DNA of 64,000 nt from Haloactinomyces albus (lineage in GTDB: Bacteria > Actinomycetota > Actinomycetes > Mycobacteriales > Pseudonocardiaceae), in contig NZ_JAVDXW010000001.1 in NCBI RefSeq assembly GCF_031458135.1, positions 3,038,001-3,102,000 on the forward strand. The letters run 5' to 3'. Each line of letters begins with the position of its first letter. Position 1 is the stretch's first letter. Both the position numbers and the translations under genes were made by a program. The notes beneath the pieces were generated by a model that was not told the DNA's origin, ran no database searches, and saw only the letters and a list, made by a program, of their open reading frames with translations. Below, piece after piece: positions 8,883 to 18,635 of the stretch.

Positions 8883-8978
8883 AGCGTTGTCGTATGCGGA
8901 CACTACGCTGTCGCACGATCGGATAACGTGTGCGCGACGCACACGCCAGGTTTATGCCCAAGGGGGTCAGGAAACCCG

Positions 8979-10469
8979 ATGAGCTCTCCGCAGCCGCCGG
9001 ATGGCGGGCAGCAGGAACAGCAGCAGCAGGGATCCGGTGAGCAGCCGGGTGGCGATCCCGCCAATGCCAGTGAGTCCGCCGCCGGCTCCACTCAGATGAT
9101 CTCTTCGCGGATGGATTCCCAGGAGCAGGAACCGCAGCAGGGCGGAACACAGCAGGACGCGGAGGCGTCCAGTGCGGACTCGACGCAGGTCGTGCGTCCT
9201 GCCCAGCCTCCGCAGGAGCAGGCGGCTGATCAGTCGACTCCGGACGGTGACGGTTCGACGCAGGTCGTGCGTCCTGTACAACCCCCGCAGCAGCCTGCCG
9301 ATCCGTCGCCTCAGGACGGGGGCGGCTCGACGCAGGTCGTGCCGCCGTCGATGCAGCCTCCGCAGCCGATGTACGAGCAGCCCGGCCTGGCCGGCCAGCA
9401 GCAGCCCGGCGCGTATCCCGGCCAGCCGCCTCAGCAGGCCGGGATGCCCGGCCAGCCGGGGCAGCCGCCGGGGCAGCCGCCGATGGGCGCAGCTCCCGGC
9501 ACGCCGAGCGGGGGCTTTCCGGCGCAGCAACCCGGTCAACCCGGCCACCCTGGCCAGCCCGGCCAGCAGCCCGGTGGCTTCGGTGCCCCGCAGCCCCAGG
9601 CCGGCTACGGCCAACCCGGGTATGGTCAGCCGGGCATGTACGGCTACGGCGGGCAGAGCAGCGACAACAACAAGTCCGTCGCGATGGCCGCGGCCTGGAC
9701 AGCGATCGGCCTCGGCGCTCTGAGCGCTCTGCTTCAGATCATCAACCTGTTCATTGTCATCGGTGCTTACAACGATCTCAAGCAGCTCCAGGATCAGTTC
9801 GGCGGTATGGCGGAGCAGTACGGGATCGAGGCTCCCGATCCCGCATTGCCCCCGCTCGGGTTGATCGTGACGATATACATCATCCAGATCCTCGTCGCCC
9901 TCGCGCTGATCGCCGGTGGCCTTCTGATCAATGGGCGTAAGAACCAGGGGCCGATCCTCGTCGCCGCTGCTTCGGGGGTCTTCGCCGTGGCGGGAATCAT
10001 CAGCCTGATCGCGTATTTCAGTGTGCTCGGCCTCATCACGCTGCTGCTCGCCGTGGCAACGGGTGTACTCGCGATGCTGCCGCAGACTCGGACCTATGTG
10101 TCCGGAGGTGTGGCCGCTGCCGCCGCGGGTGCCTACGGACAGCCGCAGTTCGGTGGTCCGCAGACCGGTGGTTTCGCCCAGCCGCAGCAGCCTTACGGCC
10201 AGCCCCAGTTCGGCCAGCAGCAGCCGTACGGTCAGCCGCAGCAGCTCGACCAGTCGCAGTTCGGTGGTCCGCAGACGGGCGGTTTCGCCCAGCCGCAGCA
10301 GCCTTACGGCCAGCCCCAGCCCGGCCAGACCGGTGGTTTCGGCCAGCCCCAGCCGGGTCAGCCCCAGCCGGGTCAGCCGCAGCCGTACGGCCAACCGCAA
10401 CCGTACGGCCAACCGCAACCGTACGGCCAACCGCAGCAGCCGGGTCAGCAGCAGCCGCCCCAGTGGTAA
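8979..10469 (+). CDS. Pro/Gln-rich four-helix membrane protein (Pra position)
   Basis: A 496-residue protein in three parts. Residues 1-220 are disordered and Pro/Gln/Gly-rich, with three copies of a STQVVRP-like motif followed by PGQPG repeats. About residues 225-365 hold four hydrophobic helices ([40 protein letters not shown], then two more). The tail of about 125 residues repeats [19 protein letters not shown]. It occupies the place of the M. tuberculosis proline-rich antigen Pra (Rv1078) between cbs and metB; the equivalence is positional, not proved by homology. The ATG start follows AGGA 8 bases upstream. The function is unknown; such tails often scaffold membrane or polar-growth complexes, which is inference. 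A hairpin follows. Confidence 0.85.
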   Translation: MSSPQPPDGGQQEQQQQGSGEQPGGDPANASESAAGSTQMISSRMDSQEQEPQQGGTQQDAEASSADSTQVVRPAQPPQEQAADQSTPDGDGSTQVVRPVQPPQQPADPSPQDGGGSTQVVPPSMQPPQPMYEQPGLAGQQQPGAYPGQPPQQAGMPGQPGQPPGQPPMGAAPGTPSGGFPAQQPGQPGHPGQPGQQPGGFGAPQPQAGYGQPGYGQPGMYGYGGQSSDNNKSVAMAAAWTAIGLGALSALLQIINLFIVIGAYNDLKQLQDQFGGMAEQYGIEAPDPALPPLGLIVTIYIIQILVALALIAGGLLINGRKNQGPILVAAASGVFAVAGIISLIAYFSVLGLITLLLAVATGVLAMLPQTRTYVSGGVAAAAAGAYGQPQFGGPQTGGFAQPQQPYGQPQFGQQQPYGQPQQLDQSQFGGPQTGGFAQPQQPYGQPQPGQTGGFGQPQPGQPQPGQPQPYGQPQPYGQPQPYGQPQQPGQQQPPQW

Positions 10470-10498
10470 CCGCTGCGATCATCGACTGACCCCGCCAT

Positions 10499-10528
10499 GT
10501 GGCCCTCGACCTTCCGGTCGGGGGCCAC
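10499..10528 (+). terminator. Hairpin between the two Pro/Gln-rich genes
   Basis: GTGGCCCTCGACC pairs with GGTCGGGGGCCAC around the loop TTCC, 13 pairs including one G-U. There is no clean T-run after it, so termination may be partial and the downstream gene may be co-transcribed. Confidence 0.6.
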
Positions 10529-10608
10529 GTGGCGTTCGATGCTTGCCGTACCGGCACACACGACCACGTTCGCGCACAAGACCACAGCGACGAGGCAGGT
10601 TCTCCACC

Positions 10609-11256
10609 GTGCACCCGCAGCAGCCGTATGGCCATCAGCAGCTTCCGCCGCAGCAGCCTTACCAGCAGATTCCGCAGCCGGTCGCGTATGGCCCGCCTGA
10701 TGGTGCTCCGCAGCCGCCTCAGCAGGGGTGGCCGCCGCCCACCGGACCGCTGCCGAGTGGGATCACCACCATCGTCGCCGCCGTTCTCGGCGCGCTGCTC
10801 GGGCTCGCGTGGATCACGCTGATCGTGGCCGTGCTCGTGACTGTCGGCTCCGACGACATCGAGGTGGAAGGCGTCCTGGTCGTGTCCGGATTCGCCGTCG
10901 CTCTCGGGGTGCCGCCGCTCATCGGGTCCATCGGACTTTTCGTACGGAGGAAATTCGGTCGCTGGGTGCTGATCGTGGGGCTCGCGCTGTCGGTGATCGC
11001 TTCGGCTTTTCTGGTCGCGACTGCGCTGGATGTTTCCTCGGCCCCGCCGACACCTTTCCTGTTCGGGACACCGGTGCTGGTGTTCTCGATCGCGGGGGTC
11101 GTGCTCGCCGCGTTGCCGACCACGGGCCGCTATCTCGCCGCGGCGAAGTCCCTTCGCGCTGCCCGGCAGGCAGCGACCGTGCACTCCCAGCAGCCGTATG
11201 CCCCGATGGACCCGTGGCACTTTCCGCAGCAGCCGTACCGTTCAGGAATTGTGTAA
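10609..11256 (+). CDS. Second Pro/Gln-rich four-helix membrane protein, 3' end disrupted by an IS
   Basis: A 215-residue paralog of the preceding protein. It has a short Gln/Pro-rich N-terminus (HPQQPYGHQQLPPQQPYQQI), four hydrophobic helices between about residues 45 and 180 (including ITTIVAAVLGALLGLAWITL), and a C-terminal QQPYAPMDPWHFPQQPYR stretch. The frame then ends abruptly in SGIV-stop inside sequence that belongs to the neighbouring tnpB element. A matching Pro/Gln-rich tail with a proper stop is found on the far side of that element (12821-12886). The original gene was therefore about 20 residues longer or more and has been cut by insertion. The GTG start follows AGG 9 bases upstream. 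The core membrane domain is intact, so the protein may still work. Confidence 0.75.
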   Translation: MHPQQPYGHQQLPPQQPYQQIPQPVAYGPPDGAPQPPQQGWPPPTGPLPSGITTIVAAVLGALLGLAWITLIVAVLVTVGSDDIEVEGVLVVSGFAVALGVPPLIGSIGLFVRRKFGRWVLIVGLALSVIASAFLVATALDVSSAPPTPFLFGTPVLVFSIAGVVLAALPTTGRYLAAAKSLRAARQAATVHSQQPYAPMDPWHFPQQPYRSGIV

Positions 11257-12618
11257 AAGTGTTCCTGAGCTGTTGCCTTGCGGCGCAGCGTTGGCCCCGG
11301 CTGTGGCTGGGGTCTTCCCGTGGCGGTACCCGGTGCCCGCCTCGGGGGTGGGCGGGTGTGGGTTTCCAGCGGGCGTGTTTTGCGTCCCGGCGCGACTCTC
11401 CGTGGACGGTGCCACTGTTTCGTCCGCGAGGCGGGCGAGGTTGCGGGCGGCGTTGAGATCGCGGTCGATATGTAAACCGCAGGCCTGGCAGTGAAACATC
11501 CGCTCGGACAGGCGCAATGTGGCTTTCACCGCGCCACAGTCCGAGCAGGTCTTGTTGGAGGGATACCACCGGTCGGCGAGGACCAGTGTGGAGCCGCGCC
11601 AGGTGGTCTTGTATTCGATCTGGCGGCGGAATTCGGCCAGGCCGGCATCGCTGATGGCGCGGGCCAGGTGGTGGTTGGCCAACATGCCCGCCACGTGCAG
11701 GTCTTCGAGCACGATCGTGCCGAAGGTGTTCGCCAGCCGGGTGGTGAGCTGGTGCAGGGCTTCGCGGCGCAGGTTCGCGAGGCGCGCATGCAGCTTCGCG
11801 ATCTTGGCCCGGGTTTTTCGCCACCGGGCCGAGGGTTGCTGCCTGGTGCGCCGGTCGGGGCCGTGTTGCCGGGCCGCTCGGCGCTGCAGCCGCCGCAACT
11901 CCCGCAGCGCCACGGCCAGGTGTTTCGGAGGGGCGATGACCTCTCCCGTGGACAGCATTGCCAGGTTTGTCACCCCCCAGGTCCACCCCGACCACCGTCT
12001 CGGGCTGGGTCGGGGCTGGGTCCTGGCGCTGGATCTCCACGGAGAACGAGACCCACCACCGGCCCTGCTGGTACGAGATGGGCGCCGAGCGGATCCGGGC
12101 GTGGCCTCGCTCGACGTGGCGAGCCAATTTGCGCGTCGACTCATGCGCACGGTGCCGATGCGGGGCAGTGTCACGTGCCTGCGGTCGGCCTCGGCCAACC
12201 CGAAGGAGCCCGTGGTGAACCGGCAGGAGGCCCGGCCCCGCTTGGCGGCGAACCGGGGAAACCCCACCGGCTTGCCCCGGCGGTTGCCCGCCCGGCAGGC
12301 GTGCCAATTGGCCAGCGCGGTTGCCAGGTTCGCCAGGCCCGACGAGTAGGCTTCCTTGGAGTTCTCGGCCCACCACGGCGCGACCGTGTCCTTGACCTGA
12401 TTCCACAGCTTGCGCACCCCATAGGCCGACCACGGCACCGCCGGAGTCAACTGCTCGTCCGAGAGTGCATAAGAGCGTTCGGCCTCCCGCTGGGCCAGAT
12501 TCGCCCGAATCAGGTCCAGTGCCCAGTTGAACGCGAACCGCTGCGCCCCACAATGCGACGCCAACGCCTGCTGCTGCGGCGGCGTGGGATCCAACGCGAA
12601 CCGATACGCCTGCACCAC
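11242..12618 (-). pseudogene. tnpB: TnpB RNA-guided nuclease/OrfB transposase, two compensating frameshifts
   Basis: Family signatures are present: N-terminal VQAYRFALDPTPPQQQAL, RuvC-I in GVDLG, RuvC-II Glu in IVLEDLHVAGM, a CSDCG...CQACG zinc ribbon and RuvC-III Asp in DRDLNAARNLA. The continuous frame, however, reads nonsense between LPRIGTVR (about 12160) and the RuvC-I region (about 11975). The expected residues there (ESTRKLARHVERGHARI, then GRWWVSFSVEI and VVGVDLGG) are found in another frame. So one or four bases are lost near 12155, and one G is gained in a run of six G (11973-11978 on the plus strand). The continuous frame has no stop but loses the RuvC-I Asp, so the product should be inactive. 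The start at 12618 is by homology. Confidence 0.82.
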
Positions 12619-12820
12619 CCGACCCGAAACGCCGGCAGAACCCTCCTCCTGGTGCTGCCCGGCGGGAACGCACACGCGACCGGTCACACCATGCCCATGC
12701 CCACTGGCCGGTGTCATCACCCCAGCGAGTGAAACACCAGTTCGACAACCAACAGCGCCACCACGCACAGAGCAACACAGAACACCCCACCCCGACACAC
12801 CACCACCAACAGCCCCCAAC
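11242..12820 (-). mobile_element. IS200/IS605-type, tnpB-only insertion element
   Basis: The element carries only a TnpB-type gene on the minus strand; no tnpA (Y1 or serine transposase) is adjacent, so it would need one in trans. The probable right end holds the hairpin TCAGGAA...TTCCTGA at 11242-11268, overlapping the tnpB 3' end as subterminal hairpins of this family do. In active elements this is also where the guide (omega) RNA is encoded. The left end lies before 12821, where host-gene sequence resumes. Exact ends and the target motif cannot be fixed by eye, and this family makes no target duplication. Confidence 0.75.
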
Positions 12821-12886
12821 CCCCAGCAACCCCCGTATCCCCAGCAGGGCTACCCGCCGCAGCCGGGAGTGCCCCACCGGTACTGA
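12821..12886 (+). pseudogene. Severed C-terminal tail of the Pro/Gln-rich membrane protein
   Basis: About 21 codons reading PQQPPYPQQGYPPQPGVPHR and then Y-stop resemble the C-terminal repeats of the membrane proteins upstream. They begin directly where tnpB-element sequence ends. It is best read as the displaced 3' end of the 10609-11256 gene. The frame is open further upstream, but that sequence is the antisense of tnpB. Confidence 0.65.
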
Positions 12887-12962
12887 GGGTGGCCGACCCG
12901 GTCGGGCACCACTCCGGCAGCCGAAAGGAGCGCGCGGCAGCCGAGACCGTAGGCTGCGGTGT

Positions 12963-14102
12963 ATGACCGACGGCTTCGCCACCCGCGCAATCCATGCGGG
13001 TCAGGAACCAGACCCCACCACCGGATCCGTCATCACGCCGATCCACGCGACGTCCACGTATGCTCAGGACGGTGTCGGTAACCAGCGTCAGGGTTACGAG
13101 TACTCCCGCACCGGCAATCCCACGCGCTCGGCATTGGAGGAATGCCTGGCGTCCCTGGAAGGCGGCAAGTACGGGCGGGCTTTTGCCTCCGGCATGTCGG
13201 CCACCGATGCGGTTCTGCGGGCGACGCTGCGTCCCGGTGACCATCTCATCATTCCGGACGACGCCTACGGCGGCACCTTCCGGCTCATCGACAAGGTGCT
13301 GACCGGCTGGGGGATCGACTACACCCCGGCACCGGTGACCGACGTGGATGCGGTGCGGGCTGCGATCCGCCCGAACACCAAGGTGATCTGGACCGAGACG
13401 CCGACCAATCCACTGCTCAACATCGCCGATCTTCCGGCGCTGGCCCAGCTCGCCCACGACACCACCACTCGGCTGGTCGTGGACAACACGTTCGCCTCAC
13501 CGCATCTGCAGCAGCCACTGGAGTTCGGCGCGAGCATCGTCGTGCACTCGACGACGAAGTATCTCGGCGGGCATTCCGATGTGGTCGGGGGTGCCGTGAT
13601 CACCTCGGACGACGAGATCGCGGACCAGGTCGCGTTCCTGCAGAACACCGCGGGCGCTGTTCCCGGACCGTTCGACGCCTGGCTGACCCTGCGCGGCTTG
13701 AAGACCCTGGCGGTGCGCATGGAGCGGCACAGCCGTAATGCCGAGAACCTGGTGGCCGCACTCCGCGACCACCCGAAGGTGGCGAGGGTCTTCTATCCGG
13801 GGCTGGAGGACCATCCTGGTCACCAGGTCGCTGCCAAGCAGATGCGTCACTTCGGCGGCATGGTCTCGTTCACGCACGTCGACGGTGAGCAGGCCGCCCT
13901 CGATGCTTGTGCGCGCACGCGTCTGTTCACGCTGGCCGAGTCGCTCGGTGGTGTGGAGTCGCTGATCGAACATCCCGGCCGGATGACGCATGCGAGCACT
14001 GCCGGTTCGTTGCTGCAGGTCCCCGCCGAGCTGATTCGGGTATCGGTCGGTATCGAGGAGTCGGAGGATCTGGTCACCGACCTCCTCTCCGCTCTGGAGT
14101 GA
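12963..14102 (+). CDS. metB: Cystathionine gamma-synthase/gamma-lyase
   Basis: A PLP-dependent Cys/Met-metabolism enzyme of 379 residues, the normal length. The PLP Lys is in VVHSTTKYLGGHSDVVGG. Other marks are YEYSRTGNPTRSALE, FASGMSAT, ETPTNPLLNIAD and the ESLGGVESLIEHPGRMTHAS substrate segment. It makes cystathionine from an activated homoserine ester, or splits cystathionine to cysteine; with cbs nearby the reverse direction is plausible, and sequence alone does not decide. The start ATG is at the first homologous residue (TDGFATRAIHAG). A GGAG at about 12927 is too far to serve, so the gene may be leaderless. It corresponds to Rv1079. Confidence 0.92.
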   Translation: MTDGFATRAIHAGQEPDPTTGSVITPIHATSTYAQDGVGNQRQGYEYSRTGNPTRSALEECLASLEGGKYGRAFASGMSATDAVLRATLRPGDHLIIPDDAYGGTFRLIDKVLTGWGIDYTPAPVTDVDAVRAAIRPNTKVIWTETPTNPLLNIADLPALAQLAHDTTTRLVVDNTFASPHLQQPLEFGASIVVHSTTKYLGGHSDVVGGAVITSDDEIADQVAFLQNTAGAVPGPFDAWLTLRGLKTLAVRMERHSRNAENLVAALRDHPKVARVFYPGLEDHPGHQVAAKQMRHFGGMVSFTHVDGEQAALDACARTRLFTLAESLGGVESLIEHPGRMTHASTAGSLLQVPAELIRVSVGIEESEDLVTDLLSALE

Positions 14103-14186
14103 CCTGCACAGTGCCGGGCATGCTCGGGTGATCCGCTCGGCCGGTCCCCGAGCAGCTCAGCACCCCACCGAGCCAGCCGGTGCACG

Positions 14187-14210
14187 CCCTGAGGTGACCA
14201 TCCCTCAGGG
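14187..14210. terminator. Bidirectional hairpin between metB and the 88-residue gene
   Basis: CCCTGAGG and CCTCAGGG form an 8-bp perfect stem with an 8-base loop, between two convergent genes. It overlaps the last codon of the minus-strand gene. There is no T-run. Confidence 0.55.
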
Positions 14211-14471
14211 ACGCAGCAAGGTGACGGTGGAGCTCGCCTCGCCCAGGGGACGCGGAGTGGGCTCAGCGGGCGGTTTCGGGGCGACCGGAATGTCCTCCGG
14301 GGAAATGCAACCGCCGACGAGTTCGACGGCACCGTGCTGCATCCGATAGCTACCGGGCTCGTCACATCCTGCGTGGACCACGGTGAGCACGGCGGCCCCG
14401 GACAGCACGGTTGCTGTGGCGATGCCGGTGACCAGCGGAATCGTTCCCGAGGCAGGGGTCAGCCGTGCCAT
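14205..14471 (-). CDS. Small single-pass exported or membrane protein, unknown function
   Basis: An 88-residue protein with a hydrophobic segment at about residues 12-33 (PLVTGIATATVLSGAAVLTV) and then a polar region with two Cys (HAGCDEPGSY and VGGCISPED) and a Pro-rich end. The two Cys on the same side of the membrane could form a disulfide. The ATG has GGGAGGA 4-5 bases upstream, a strong site that fixes the start although the frame stays open far upstream. It is divergent from ilvA by 201 bp. I do not recognise the family. Confidence 0.7.
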   Translation of the reverse strand: MARLTPASGTIPLVTGIATATVLSGAAVLTVVHAGCDEPGSYRMQHGAVELVGGCISPEDIPVAPKPPAEPTPRPLGEASSTVTLLRP

Positions 14472-14672
14472 GGGTCCTCCCGGAAGCAAGGGTGCCGTGA
14501 CGCGGCGCCACGGGGACACCCGGTGCAGCAGGACACCGGGTAACCGGCCGATGACGTCGGTGTTGAGGGTACCCAACATCCTGCTCGTGGGCTGGTTCTT
14601 ACGTTGCCGCGAAAGACACGGCTCGGCGGCGGGAGCACCGGCCCGGGCCGTGGCGCGTGGGAGCATGGGGCC

Positions 14673-15884
14673 ATGTCTCTGGTCACCCTGCAACGCATCC
14701 GCTCGGCCGGTGAGCAGTTGGCCGGGATCGTGCGCCGGACACCGTTGGAGCATTCCCGGGGGCTCGGTGAGCAGTGCGGCAGCGAGATATACCTGAAGTG
14801 CGAGAATCTCCAGCGCACCGGTTCGTTCAAGCTGCGTGGCGCTTATGTGCGGTTGCTGGGGCTGAGTGCCGAACAGCGCGAGGCCGGTGTGGTCGCTGCC
14901 AGTGCGGGCAACCATGCGCAGGGTGTCGCCTTGGCGGCTTCACTCCTCGGGACTCGCTCGACCGTGTTCATGCCCGAGCAGGCGCCGCTGCCCAAAGTGG
15001 CCGCCACGCAGTCATACGGCGCCGAGGTCCGGCTGCGTGGTGCGGTTCTGGAGGAGACGCTCGGCGCGGCACGGGAACATGCCGAGCGCACCGGCGCGGA
15101 GTTCATCCATCCCTTCGATCACGAGGACATCATCGCCGGTCAGGCCACTGTCGGGATGGAGATTCTGGAACAGCTGCCCGAGGTGCGCACGATCGTGGTG
15201 GCGGCAGGGGGTGGTGGCCTGGTCGGTGGGATCGCGGCGGCGGTCAAGGCGCAGCGGCCCGAGGTCCGGGTGATCGCGGTACAGGCCGAGCAAGCCGCCG
15301 CGTGGCCGGGTTCGCTGGCTGCCGGTCGACCTGTCCGGCTCACCGGCACGCAGACGATGGCCGACGGAATCGCCGTCGCCGAGCCCGGCCCGGTGACGTA
15401 CGCGCACGTCTCCGAACTCGTCGATGACGTGGTCACCGTGAGCGAGGAAGCGTTGTCCCAAGCCCTGCTGCTGTGCCTGGAACGCGCCAAGCTCATGGTC
15501 GAACCGGCAGGCGGTGCTGCTGTCGCCGGTCTGCTCGAACACCCGGAACGGCTCGTCGGACCGAGTGCCGCGGTGCTGTCCGGAGGCAATATCGACCCGT
15601 TGCTGCTGCTGCAGGTGATCCGGCACGGCATGACCTCGGCCGGCCGTTACCTGTCGCTGCGGGTGCGGCTGCCGGACCAACCCGGAGCGTTGGCCGCGCT
15701 CCTGGCCGAGCTCGGTCGGTTGGCGGCCAACGTCGTCGACATCGAGCATTCGCGGATTTCCGGTGCCCTGGGGCTCGGGGAGGTCGACGTCGAGATCAGT
15801 CTGGAAACCCGTGGCCCCGAGCACCGCGAGCATGTCGTCGCGCAGCTCGAAGCCACGGGGTTCACCGTCGTCGCCAAACGCTGA
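14673..15884 (+). CDS. ilvA: Threonine ammonia-lyase with ACT domain
   Basis: Deaminates threonine to 2-oxobutyrate, feeding isoleucine synthesis. The 403-residue protein has the fold-type II PLP domain with Lys53 in RTGSFKLRGAY, SAGNHAQGVALAA and the glycine-rich phosphate loop VVAAGGGGLVGGI. One C-terminal ACT domain (about 325-403, LRVRLPDQPGALAALLAELG) is the site of feedback control in the short, single-ACT class. The ATG is set by homology; there is no strong ribosome site, and an out-of-frame ATG lies 8 bases upstream. Downstream is a repeated structured element, then hpd convergent. It is not part of the mycobacterial order here, so it is an insertion into the backbone. Confidence 0.93.
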   Translation: MSLVTLQRIRSAGEQLAGIVRRTPLEHSRGLGEQCGSEIYLKCENLQRTGSFKLRGAYVRLLGLSAEQREAGVVAASAGNHAQGVALAASLLGTRSTVFMPEQAPLPKVAATQSYGAEVRLRGAVLEETLGAAREHAERTGAEFIHPFDHEDIIAGQATVGMEILEQLPEVRTIVVAAGGGGLVGGIAAAVKAQRPEVRVIAVQAEQAAAWPGSLAAGRPVRLTGTQTMADGIAVAEPGPVTYAHVSELVDDVVTVSEEALSQALLLCLERAKLMVEPAGGAAVAGLLEHPERLVGPSAAVLSGGNIDPLLLLQVIRHGMTSAGRYLSLRVRLPDQPGALAALLAELGRLAANVVDIEHSRISGALGLGEVDVEISLETRGPEHREHVVAQLEATGFTVVAKR

Positions 15885-15910
15885 GCCGACCGGGATCCGA
15901 CCGCGAAACC

Positions 15911-15963
15911 GTGTGCCGCTGTGCCTGGGGGAGGGAGCGGTTCTGGGAAAACGTCAACCCCAC
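15911..15963 (+). repeat. Copy B of a repeated 3' element (second copy at 35472-35526)
   Basis: This stretch, just past the ilvA stop, matches a stretch just past the stop of the phosphotransferase gene on the minus strand. Both read roughly CTGGGG(G)AG, a short spacer, CAGTTTT or CGGTTCT, then GGGAAAAC(T/G)TCAAC(A/C)CCA. Each copy lies 3' of a gene and in that gene's orientation. It may be a processed 3' structure, a terminator class or a remnant of a mobile repeat. Confidence 0.45.
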
Positions 15964-16030
15964 TGCGTCGAGGTCGGGGACGGGGAGGAGCCGGTACGGC
16001 CCCTCCCTCGAATCTCCGCCCACCTGCGCA

Positions 16031-17332
<1,302 letters not shown>

Positions 17333-17349
17333 TCAATATCTGATCGGGT

Positions 17350-17371
17350 GGATGTGTTGTACTGCACATCC
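17350..17371. promoter_or_regulatory. Candidate operator in the hpd-lrp divergent promoter region
   Basis: The inverted repeat GGATGT-N10-ACATCC lies in the 217-bp gap between hpd and the Lrp gene, just before a TATATT (17374-17379) that could be the -10 box of the regulator. A second pair, TGTACAA and TTGTAC, brackets the same area. The region is clearly AT-richer than its surroundings, as expected for a shared promoter. Which protein binds is inferred only from position. Confidence 0.45.
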
Positions 17372-17456
17372 TGTATATTCCCGATTCCTTCCTTGCCTCG
17401 GCCCCACCCCATCCGGTTGTTTCCCGTACGTCCACGACGGAGAGAGGTGATGTGCC

Positions 17457-18035
17457 GTGACAGGTACGGGAGAGGAGTCGCCGGACGCACTGGACGCCCG
17501 GTTGCTGCTGTTGCTGTCCGACGAACCGAGGTTGGGCGTGCTGGAGTGCTCGCGGCGGCTCGGCGTGGCGCGTGGCACGGTGCAGGCGCGCATGGACCGC
17601 ATGACCCGACGCGGTGTCCTGCGGGGGTTTCCCCCCGACCTGGACCTGGAGGCGATGGGGTACGGGTTGACGGCCTTCGCCGTGCTGGAGATTTCCCAGG
17701 GACAGCGCGCCACGGTCTCCGAGCGGCTCGCGGCGATCGACGAGGTGTGCGAGGTGCACGCGACCACGGGGCAGGGGGACCTCTTCGTGCGCATGGTGGC
17801 GCAGTCGAACGCGGACCTGCAGCGGGTGATCGACACGGTGGTCGCCGTGCCCGAAGTACGAAGAACCTCGACGTCGATAGCACTGTCCACGCCCGTGCCG
17901 CCCCGGGTGCGCCCGCTGCTGGAACGCCTGGCCTCGTCGGGCTCAGCAGCCGCGGACCCGTCCGTTCCGGATTCGCACGCTCCGAGTCCGTCTGCCCCGA
18001 GTCCGTCTGCCTCGAATTCGTCGGGGGACGAATGA
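17457..18035 (+). CDS. Lrp/AsnC-family transcriptional regulator
   Basis: A 192-residue regulator. The N-terminal winged helix-turn-helix (about 10-60) contains LDARLLLLLSDEPRLGVLE and the recognition helix ARGTVQARMDRMTRRGV. The C-terminal RAM/ACT-like domain (about 70-150; LEISQGQ, VCEVHATTGQGDLFVRMVA) binds an amino-acid-type effector and drives oligomerisation. An extra 35-residue Ser/Pro-rich tail (SAPSPSASNSS) is not part of the family core and is probably disordered. The GTG start follows GAGAGG about 10 bases upstream. Its divergence from hpd suggests a response to tyrosine, phenylalanine or 4-hydroxyphenylpyruvate, by analogy. Confidence 0.9.
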   Translation: MTGTGEESPDALDARLLLLLSDEPRLGVLECSRRLGVARGTVQARMDRMTRRGVLRGFPPDLDLEAMGYGLTAFAVLEISQGQRATVSERLAAIDEVCEVHATTGQGDLFVRMVAQSNADLQRVIDTVVAVPEVRRTSTSIALSTPVPPRVRPLLERLASSGSAAADPSVPDSHAPSPSAPSPSASNSSGDE

Positions 18036-18078
18036 CGCGGCCGAGCAGAGGATCGCCGCACGGGGATCGTCCCGAACG

Positions 18079-18120
18079 TACTTCGGCCGGGCTCGAGAAC
18101 GTCCGAGCCCGGCCGAGGTA
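18079..18120. terminator. Bidirectional terminator between lrp-type gene and greA
   Basis: A 17-bp stem (TACTTCGGCCGGGCTCG with CGAGCCCGGCCGAGGTA, one G-U) has an 8-base loop and sits between convergent genes. Confidence 0.8.
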
Positions 18121-18146
18121 CTGCGTTCGTGAGTACGGCGCTCGTG

Positions 18147-18635
18147 TCAGCCCGCGAAGGGCTCTGCCTTGACGAGAGTCACCTGCATCGTGCCCCCGTT
18201 GGGCAGGTCGTACTCCCGGGTCTCGCCCTCCTTGGCATCCAGCAGCGCCTGTCCCAGCGGCGAGCTCGGTGAGTACACCTCCAGCTCTCCGTGCGCGCCT
18301 TCCTCCCGGTTGGCCAGCAGGAACTGTTCGTCCTCGTCCTCGCCGTCGTAGCGCACGGTCAGTACCGAGCCGGGGCGCGCAATGCCCGATTCCGTGGGCA
18401 CGTCGCCGACCTTGGCCGTACGCAGGAGCTCCTGCAGCTGGCGGATGCGGGACTCCATTTGTCCCTGCTCCTCGCGCGCCGCATGGTAACCGCCGTTTTC
18501 CTTGAGGTCGCCTTCCTCACGCGCCTCGTTGATCTTTTGGGCGATCACCGGGCGGTCGGCCACGAGCTCATCCAACTCAGTTTTGAGCCGGTCGTAAGCA
18601 TCCTGGGTCAGCCAGGTCGCCTGCATTTCGCTCAC
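18147..18635 (-). CDS. greA: Transcription elongation factor GreA
   Basis: Rescues backtracked RNA polymerase by stimulating cleavage of the 3' end of the transcript. The 162-residue protein shows the N-terminal coiled-coil with the tip acidic pair in [20 protein letters not shown], and the C-terminal FKBP-like domain ([21 protein letters not shown]). The start is GTG with AGGAG 8 bases upstream; an in-frame GTG two codons earlier is too close to the site. It is at the same place as Rv1080c, before the DUF4307 gene. Confidence 0.94.
   Translation of the reverse strand: MSEMQATWLTQDAYDRLKTELDELVADRPVIAQKINEAREEGDLKENGGYHAAREEQGQMESRIRQLQELLRTAKVGDVPTESGIARPGSVLTVRYDGEDEDEQFLLANREEGAHGELEVYSPSSPLGQALLDAKEGETREYDLPNGGTMQVTLVKAEPFAG

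Noticed and set aside
9180-9350. Repeated STQVV-coding units considered as a CRISPR array
   Set aside because: The repeats are in frame within a protein, imperfect and with unequal spacers; nothing resembles a CRISPR repeat or cas gene.
8967-10430. A 487-codon minus-strand frame opposite the Pro/Gln-rich gene
   Set aside because: The repeat-rich plus-strand gene produces an open antisense frame; the start site and membrane helices support the plus strand only.
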